From positions 1 to 5,866 of the forward strand of contig CADBPP010000317.1 in NCBI GenBank assembly GCA_902796565.1: a stretch of 5,866 nt of DNA. Direction: 5' to 3'. The translations under genes were made by a program, and so were the position numbers. A model generated the notes under the pieces. It was not told the origin of the DNA. It made no database searches and saw only the letters and a program-made list of their open reading frames with translations. The first letter of the stretch is position 1, and each line of letters begins with the position of its first letter. This DNA is from an uncultured Eubacteriales bacterium (GTDB lineage: Bacteria > Bacillota > Clostridia > Eubacteriales > Anaerofustaceae). Of the stretch, positions 1-3,182 are shown piece after piece.

Positions 1-26
1 CAGCCGGCATAGCAGGGTAAAAAGGA

Positions 27-137
27 GAGGTAAGTATTCTGACCTCGAAGCCCCCACCTCAGCGTAAGCAGGTGGCGGGTAGTTCACGAGCACATGGAGC
101 TGCAGCGTCCCGCGCTGTACCTCCATGGGTTCGAAAA
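27..137 (+). ncRNA. Candidate structured RNA (3' part), class not assigned
   Basis: All three plus-strand frames are soon closed by stops, and no start codon with a good ribosome site is present. Instead there are consecutive stable hairpins. Positions 27-31 pair with 42-46 (GAGGT/ACCTC). CCACCT at 54-59 pairs with AGGTGG at 70-75, capped by GC-GUAA-GC (a GNRA tetraloop) and extended by CCC 51-53 with GGG 77-79. CATGGAG at 93-99 pairs with CTCCATG at 121-127, with CAGCG/CGCTG inside (103-107 with 113-117). TCGAA at 45-49 can also pair with TTCGA at 130-134, closing a multibranch fold as an alternative to the first hairpin. A strong terminator follows. I do not see the hallmarks of tmRNA, SRP RNA, RNase P RNA or a tRNA. 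A 6S-like RNA is conceivable, but I have no decisive motif. The strand is inferred from the terminator and the GNRA loop; the 5' end is probably outside the window. Confidence 0.4.
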
Positions 138-170
138 GGGCGGAGCTACGAGGCTCCGCCCGCCTTATTT
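138..170. terminator. Strong, probably bidirectional intrinsic terminator
   Basis: GGGCGGAGC at 138-146 pairs perfectly with GCTCCGCCC at 153-161 (9 bp, 6-nt loop). On the plus strand the stem is followed by GCCTTATTT, a moderate T-tract that would end the RNA upstream. On the minus strand the stem is followed by TTTT, 16 nt beyond the stop of the BMP gene, so it can also end that transcript. It therefore separates the two converging units. Confidence 0.8.
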
Positions 171-176
171 CAGTAA

Positions 177-1388
177 TTATTTCTGCAGGTCCAGTCTGGT
201 GATACCGTCGATGTTGACATCGAAGTAAGGAGCTGAACGGTACTCGGACTCATGGAAATATCCGTCGGAAATGACTTCGGTCTCTCCCACGAAATCTCCC
301 TCGTCGTCAACGTCGGCAAGATAGGTGGCAAGGGTCTCTCCGTTCACCGTGAAGGCGGCGGTATCGAACACCTTGAGGCTGCCGTCGAGCAGCATGCCCT
401 TTACTTCCTCGATCTTCTCGGCAGTGCCGGGAGCTGCGGCGGCTTCATTGAGCTCGCAAAGTTCAACGCTTCCGGTGGCGATGGTGCCGGTCCAGTCAGT
501 TGCATAATGCTCACCATCCATGACGCTCTTGATCATGTAGACCATGTAGGGGGTCCAGTTGATCTTGGAAGCGATGATGTAGGTGTTGGGGCAGGTCTCC
601 TTGGTGCTCACATTGTAGGAGATGTTGGGCACGTTTCTGGCCTCGCATGCGCTCGGGGCTCCCATGGAGTCGGCGTGCTGGCTGATGAGGACGCATCCGC
701 GGTCCATAAGGGCATTGGCGACGTCTCTCTCTGCGTCAGGCGCATACCAGGAGTTGGTGAAGTCAACGAGCATGGTCGCGCTCGGGCAGATATATCTGGC
801 TCCGAGGAAGAATGAGGTATAACCTGAAACGACCTCTGCATAGGGGAACGCTCCGACATAGCCGATTACGGCCTGCTCGGGGGTGATGGTCCCGGCTTCG
901 ATCATCTCATTGAGCTTCATTCCAGCGGCGACTCCGGCAAGGAATCTTCCCTCGAAGATGGTGGCGAACGCATTGTGGAAGTTCTCTACTCCCTCGGTGT
1001 GGGCCTTGACTCCGGTGGCGTGGCTGAACTGTACGTCAGGGAATTCCTTGGCGGCCTTGATCATCCATTCCTCATGTCCGAAGCTGTCTGCGAAGATCAC
1101 GCTGCAGCCCTGGTCGACCAGGTCGACTGCGGTGTTGTAGCAGTCAACGGATTCGTCGATGCTGTCAACGAAGATGACCTGATCGTCGCTCAGTCCCAGC
1201 TCAGCCTGGGCGGCTTTTGCCGCTTCCATGAAGTTGAGGTCATAGGTGGACTTGTCATCATGCAGGAAAATGAAGCCGACCTTGATGTCGGAGGTCGCAG
1301 TGTCGTCCTGCTTCTTCTCTCCTCCGCAGCCTGCGAAGATACCGACGACGAGGCATACGGTGAGAAGGATAGCTAAAAGCTTTTTCAT
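177..1388 (-). CDS. BMP-family ABC transporter substrate-binding lipoprotein
   Basis: 403-aa extracytoplasmic lipoprotein of the basic membrane protein family (PnrA/TmpC/Med group), whose characterised members bind nucleosides for ABC import. Residues 1-20 form a lipoprotein signal (MKKLLA, hydrophobic core, FAG-C), and Cys21 is the predicted lipidation site. A short polar linker follows. From about residue 36 comes the two-lobed periplasmic-binding fold: first strand KVGFIFLHDDKSTYD (36-50), CSVIFADSFGHEEW (95-108), GYVGAFPYAEVVSGYTSFFLGAR (split here by description: 177-198), and DVANALMDRGCVLISQHAD (222-240). I chose the ATG at 1388 rather than an in-frame ATG at 1415 because GGGAGG lies at 1397-1402, 8 nt upstream, and the signal peptide then starts at the N terminus. 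The gene lies 80 bp downstream of xpt, which supports a purine nucleoside or base ligand by inference. No ATPase or permease gene follows before the terminator, so the partner transporter must be encoded elsewhere. Ligand identity is not proven. Confidence 0.9.
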   Translation of the reverse strand: MKKLLAILLTVCLVVGIFAGCGGEKKQDDTATSDIKVGFIFLHDDKSTYDLNFMEAAKAAQAELGLSDDQVIFVDSIDESVDCYNTAVDLVDQGCSVIFADSFGHEEWMIKAAKEFPDVQFSHATGVKAHTEGVENFHNAFATIFEGRFLAGVAAGMKLNEMIEAGTITPEQAVIGYVGAFPYAEVVSGYTSFFLGARYICPSATMLVDFTNSWYAPDAERDVANALMDRGCVLISQHADSMGAPSACEARNVPNISYNVSTKETCPNTYIIASKINWTPYMVYMIKSVMDGEHYATDWTGTIATGSVELCELNEAAAAPGTAEKIEEVKGMLLDGSLKVFDTAAFTVNGETLATYLADVDDEGDFVGETEVISDGYFHESEYRSAPYFDVNIDGITRLDLQK

Positions 1389-1418
1389 AAAATTTTCCTC
1401 CCGCCTTAAAGGCATTAA

Positions 1419-1447
1419 ATAATATGTAAATATAAATTTACAGCTAA
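1419..1447 (-). promoter_or_regulatory. Probable promoter of the BMP gene
   Basis: On the minus strand, TATTAT (1419-1424; one mismatch to TATAAT) lies 17 bp from TTAGCT (1442-1447), a weak -35 box. Transcription would start near 1412 and give a leader of about 24 nt carrying the ribosome site. The weak -35 with a palindrome filling the spacer suggests a regulated promoter. An 11-bp palindrome, GCCTTAAAGGC at 1403-1413, overlaps the expected start site next to the ribosome site. Confidence 0.45.
1425..1442. promoter_or_regulatory. Operator-like 18-bp palindrome in the BMP promoter spacer
   Basis: TGTAAATATAAATTTACA has 7-bp arms (TGTAAAT/ATTTACA) around a 4-bp centre. It abuts the -10 box and spans the whole spacer to the -35 box, where a bound repressor would block RNA polymerase. 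I cannot assign it to a known regulator by eye. Confidence 0.4.
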
Positions 1448-1449
1448 TG

Positions 1450-1478
1450 AAAAATGCCCGCAGACAGACTACGAGCGG
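1450..1478 (-). terminator. Possible weak terminator at the end of xpt
   Basis: On the minus strand CCGC (1475-1478) can pair with GCGG (1458-1461) across a 13-nt loop, followed after 3 nt by TTTTT (1450-1454). The stem is only 4 bp and includes the last bases of xpt, so at best it gives partial termination. It fits the idea that the BMP gene depends on its own promoter while sharing some read-through from xpt. Confidence 0.25.
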
Positions 1479-2044
1479 AAAGTGATGGACCCTTCGTCCA
1501 TCGAATCTATTATTGCCAGGGATTCCACCTTCAGACCCTGGGCCCTGAGGCGGTCTCCGCCTTTCTGAAAACCCTTTTCGATCGCTATGCCGGCGCCAAC
1601 TGCCTCGGCACCGGCCTGGCGGATGATCTCGAGCATCCCCCCGATCGCCTCGCCGTTGGCGAGGAAATCATCTATCATAAGTATGCGGTCATCGGGGCAA
1701 ATGAACCTCCTGGCCACTCTGATGGAATATTCGGTGTTATGGGTATAGGAAAAGACCCTGGCCGAATAGCAGTCCGGGTCCTGATTGAGGGTATTGTGCT
1801 TCTTGGCGAACACCGCGGGTATCCTCCCCATGTTGAAGGCAGCCGCACAGGCAATGCTGATGCCGGAGGCCTCCACGGTGAGTATCTTCGTCACACGGTC
1901 GGATGAAAAGAGGCGGGCGAACTCTCTGCCCATCTCATCGAGAAGGGCAGTATCGATCATCTGGTTGAGAAAACCGTCGACCTTGAGAATGTTTCCGGGA
2001 AGGACCTTCCCCTCTTTTCTTATCTTGTCCACCAGTGCCTGCAT
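1469..2044 (-). CDS. xpt: Xanthine phosphoribosyltransferase
   Basis: 191-aa cytoplasmic enzyme that converts xanthine and PRPP to XMP, the salvage route feeding GMP synthesis. It matches Bacillus subtilis Xpt (194 aa) along its whole length as I remember it: an N-terminal stretch with VDGFLNQMID (22-31), ILTVEASGI (54-62), an FAKKH segment (79-83), and the PRPP-binding motif ILMIDDFLANGE (121-132) with the adjacent acidic pair D125-D126. The C-terminal part has AGIAIEKGFQKGGDRL (151-166) and VESLAIIDSMDEG (173-185). The ATG at 2044 is preceded by AGGGG at 2054-2058 with a 9-nt spacer. Transcription from the promoter at 2076-2104 gives a leader of only about 25 nt. In B. subtilis xpt is paired with the xanthine permease pbuX under a guanine riboswitch. 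Here the partner is a BMP binding protein, and this leader is too short for that riboswitch. The protein looks complete. Confidence 0.95.
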   Translation of the reverse strand: MQALVDKIRKEGKVLPGNILKVDGFLNQMIDTALLDEMGREFARLFSSDRVTKILTVEASGISIACAAAFNMGRIPAVFAKKHNTLNQDPDCYSARVFSYTHNTEYSIRVARRFICPDDRILMIDDFLANGEAIGGMLEIIRQAGAEAVGAGIAIEKGFQKGGDRLRAQGLKVESLAIIDSMDEGSITFRS

Positions 2045-2075
2045 AGTCCCTGACCCCTGAAAAAAGGTATACTAT

Positions 2076-2104
2076 ATGATATCATAAAGGCCACTCACGG
2101 ACAA
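2076..2104 (-). promoter_or_regulatory. Probable sigma-A-type promoter of xpt
   Basis: On the minus strand TTGTCC (2099-2104) and TATCAT (2076-2081; one mismatch to TATAAT) are separated by exactly 17 bp. The start site would be near 2069, about 25 nt before the ATG. Confidence 0.6.
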
Positions 2105-2145
2105 GTAAAATTTGACTGCTAAGGCCAAAAAAATTGTTTAAAAAA

Positions 2146-2221
2146 GCGGTGTTTTTACCGAACAGGATACGCCGGGAAAGCAGGGGGGACCAGCGTTGCT
2201 TTTACGGGGAAGGACGTATTC
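2146..2221. other. Nested inverted-repeat element in the divergent intergenic region
   Basis: The 243-bp gap between xpt and the DUF2284 gene contains a compact nested fold. Outer stem GGATACG (2165-2171) pairs with CGTATTC (2215-2221), 7 bp with one G-T. Inside it, CCG (2172-2174) pairs with CGG (2205-2207), and GAAAGCA (2176-2182) pairs with TGCTTTT (2197-2203), with a single G/A mismatch between them and a 14-nt G-rich loop (2183-2196). Read on the minus strand, the fold is followed by hairpin CGGT/ACCG (2147-2150 with 2157-2160) and then C-TTTTTT, a weak terminator shape. A perfect TATAAT (minus strand, 2223-2228) sits just upstream for that direction, but with no good -35. It could be a small RNA, an alternative long xpt leader, or a DNA-level site. 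I cannot match it to a known RNA class. Confidence 0.35.
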
Positions 2222-2252
2222 AATTATACGATTGACACTGTCACGATAATTG
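2221..2252. promoter_or_regulatory. Operator-like inverted repeat over the DUF2284 -35 box
   Basis: An inner perfect palindrome TGACA-C-TGTCA (2233-2243) overlaps the -35 hexamer. It is flanked by outer arms CAATTAT (2221-2227) and ATAATTG (2246-2252). The spacing between inner and outer arms differs (5 nt left, 2 nt right), so the two may be separate half-sites. The position suits a repressor site; the regulator is unknown. Confidence 0.4.
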
Positions 2253-2261
2253 GTGTATACT
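2232..2261 (+). promoter_or_regulatory. Promoter of the DUF2284 gene
   Basis: A perfect -35 TTGACA (2232-2237) and -10 TATACT (2256-2261; one mismatch) are separated by 18 bp. Transcription would start near 2268 and give a leader of about 20 nt containing AGGAGGG. Confidence 0.7.
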
Positions 2262-2287
2262 CGCCTTATCAATTACAGGAGGGTAAC

Positions 2288-2812
2288 ATGTTAAAGGACG
2301 ATATAATCAAAGCCATCAACGATGCCGGTTTTGACGAATACAAGGAGATCAGCTCCAAAGATCTGATCTTCTCCGAGGATGTATTCGGTGAATGTGCAAA
2401 AAATACCTGCGGAAACTACGGAAAGAACCATTCCTGCCCTCCCCTTTCGGGAGACATGCAGGAAAACATGGCGAGGTTCCTCAAGTACGAGAACGGCATA
2501 ATCATCAACAAGATAGTGGACATGGGCGAATTCTACGAGAAGATGATGACCGCCACCAAGGAAGCCGGAGACGCGCTGCAAAATCTGAGAGATCTGCTGG
2601 AGGACAAGCCGGTGCTGATCGCCGGCCCCGGCGGATGCCGCATCTGCAAGACCTGCGCCGCCATCGACAACGAACCCTGCCGTTTCCCCGACAAGAGGCA
2701 GTATTCCATGGAGGGAAGCGGAATGGATATCGTTTCCATGTCAAGAAAGTTCAACATGATCTACAACGCCGGAGATCACAAGCTGGGTTATTTCTATATC
2801 GTAATGTACTGA
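2288..2812 (+). CDS. DUF2284 family cysteine-rich metal-binding protein
   Basis: 174-aa soluble protein with no signal peptide or membrane segment. It has the hallmarks of the DUF2284 (predicted metal-binding) family: an N-terminal cluster GECAKNTCGNYGKNHSCPP with Cys36, Cys41 and Cys50, and a second cluster GGCRICKTCA with Cys117, Cys120 and Cys123 followed by Cys131 (EPCRFP). The C-x2-C-x2-C-x7-C arrangement resembles ferredoxin-type [4Fe-4S] ligation, so an Fe-S cluster or another metal is likely, though not shown. A conserved-looking segment Y139-SMEGSGMDIV lies near the C terminus. The family has no established reaction that I can name. The start is clear: AGGAGGG at 2277-2283 lies 4 nt before the ATG. 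The gene is monocistronic, with its own promoter upstream and a strong terminator about 24 bp downstream. It diverges from xpt, so its role in purine or manganese metabolism is not implied. Confidence 0.85.
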   Translation: MLKDDIIKAINDAGFDEYKEISSKDLIFSEDVFGECAKNTCGNYGKNHSCPPLSGDMQENMARFLKYENGIIINKIVDMGEFYEKMMTATKEAGDALQNLRDLLEDKPVLIAGPGGCRICKTCAAIDNEPCRFPDKRQYSMEGSGMDIVSMSRKFNMIYNAGDHKLGYFYIVMY

Positions 2813-2835
2813 TGCAATGACCGACATATATCGGA

Positions 2836-2865
2836 GCCCTTCTCCTGACAGAGAAGGGCCGTTTT
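2836..2865 (+). terminator. Intrinsic terminator of the DUF2284 gene
   Basis: GCCCTTCTC (2836-2844) pairs perfectly with GAGAAGGGC (2851-2859) across a 6-nt loop, followed by CG and TTTT (2862-2865). The next 80 bp, up to the promoter at 2946, hold no gene. They contain only two short palindromes, at 2879-2888 and 2915-2930. Confidence 0.9.
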
Positions 2866-2945
2866 GTATCCGCAACCCGGCTTAAGCCCGACCCGCAGAG
2901 GGCGTGATTTCTCAACTGTATCGGAACAGTAAATTTTCAATATTA

Positions 2946-2974
2946 TTGACTTCAAATAAAAAAGATGGTAACAT
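2946..2974 (+). promoter_or_regulatory. Promoter of the riboswitch-ATPase unit
   Basis: TTGACT (2946-2951; one mismatch to TTGACA) and TAACAT (2969-2974; two mismatches) are separated by 17 bp of A-rich sequence. The start site would fall near 2981, about 10 nt before the riboswitch closing stem. This gives a leader of about 200 nt ahead of the ATPase. Confidence 0.65.
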
Positions 2975-2989
2975 TTCCTCATGATATCC

Positions 2990-3072
2990 TGTGAGGGAGT
3001 AGCAGGCGCAGGTCGCAGCAAACCAACATACTCGTCCTTCGGACTGGTTTGCTTTAAATTGCGAGACTCATG
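2990..3072 (+). promoter_or_regulatory. yybP-ykoY manganese riboswitch (aptamer)
   Basis: The aptamer core matches the Mn2+-sensing yybP-ykoY class. Closing stem TGTGAG (2990-2995) pairs with CTCATG (3067-3072), with G-T wobbles. It is followed directly by the conserved loop GGAGTAG (2996-3002) on the 5' side and preceded by GCGAGA (3061-3066) on the 3' side, equivalent to GGAGUAG and GCAAGA in the Lactococcus lactis yoaB riboswitch as I recall it. Between them is an 8-bp helix GCAAACCA/TGGTTTGC (3017-3024 with 3044-3051). It carries the bulge ACATACTC (3026-3033), also seen in other members, and is capped by GTCC-TTC-GGAC. The aptamer lies directly before a P-type cation ATPase, a classical gene for this class. 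Members of this class switch expression on when Mn2+ binds. A leader terminator downstream suggests transcriptional control. Helix boundaries in the first leg (3003-3016) are uncertain. Confidence 0.85.
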
Positions 3073-3121
3073 TATGTTAGCGGTACATGGGCCTTCTGTA
3101 TCATATGAGTGATGACATCAG

Positions 3122-3153
3122 CCCGGTCCGCAAATGCAGTCCGGGATATTTTT
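3122..3153 (+). terminator. Leader terminator of the Mn2+ riboswitch (expression platform)
   Basis: CCCGG (3122-3126) pairs with CCGGG (3141-3145), with a smaller GC-AAAT-GC hairpin possible inside, followed by ATA and TTTTT (3149-3153). It lies between the aptamer and the ATPase ribosome site, so it can stop transcription before the gene. GGGC at 3089-3092 is complementary to GCCC at 3121-3124 and could act as a short antiterminator that competes with the stem. Expected logic for this class is termination at low Mn2+ and read-through at high Mn2+. Confidence 0.7.
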
Positions 3154-3182
3154 ATACCTATTTTGAAAAAAGAGAGGCAGTT

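Noticed and set aside
1..137. tmRNA, SRP RNA, RNase P RNA or a tRNA
   Set aside because: GGGTTCGA at 127-134 recalls a T-arm, but no matching T-stem, acceptor or CCA follows. The SRP core GGAAGGAAGCAGC-like motif and the RNase P GAGGAAAGUCC-like motif are not present.
252..815. Long plus-strand open frame (187 codons) opposite the BMP gene
   Set aside because: It is a shadow of the BMP coding strand. It has no ribosome site or recognisable domain, and the minus strand encodes a full, clearly recognisable lipoprotein.
1389..1415. Nine-residue N-terminal extension of the BMP protein from an ATG at 1415
   Set aside because: It would place charged residues before the signal peptide, lies upstream of the predicted transcription start near 1412, and skips the good GGGAGG site in front of the ATG at 1388.
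2045..2287. Guanine/purine riboswitch in front of xpt
   Set aside because: The conserved purine aptamer core and its paired loops are absent on the minus strand, and the best promoter leaves a leader of only about 25 nt.
2392..2820. Second plus-strand frame of 142 codons inside the DUF2284 gene
   Set aside because: It is an arginine- and histidine-rich out-of-frame translation with no ribosome site. The DUF2284 frame explains the region.
2837..3069. Mobile element or CRISPR-like repeats in the longest non-coding stretch
   Set aside because: The repeats here are single hairpins explained by a terminator and a riboswitch. There are no direct repeats with regular spacers, no transposase fragment and no target-site duplication.
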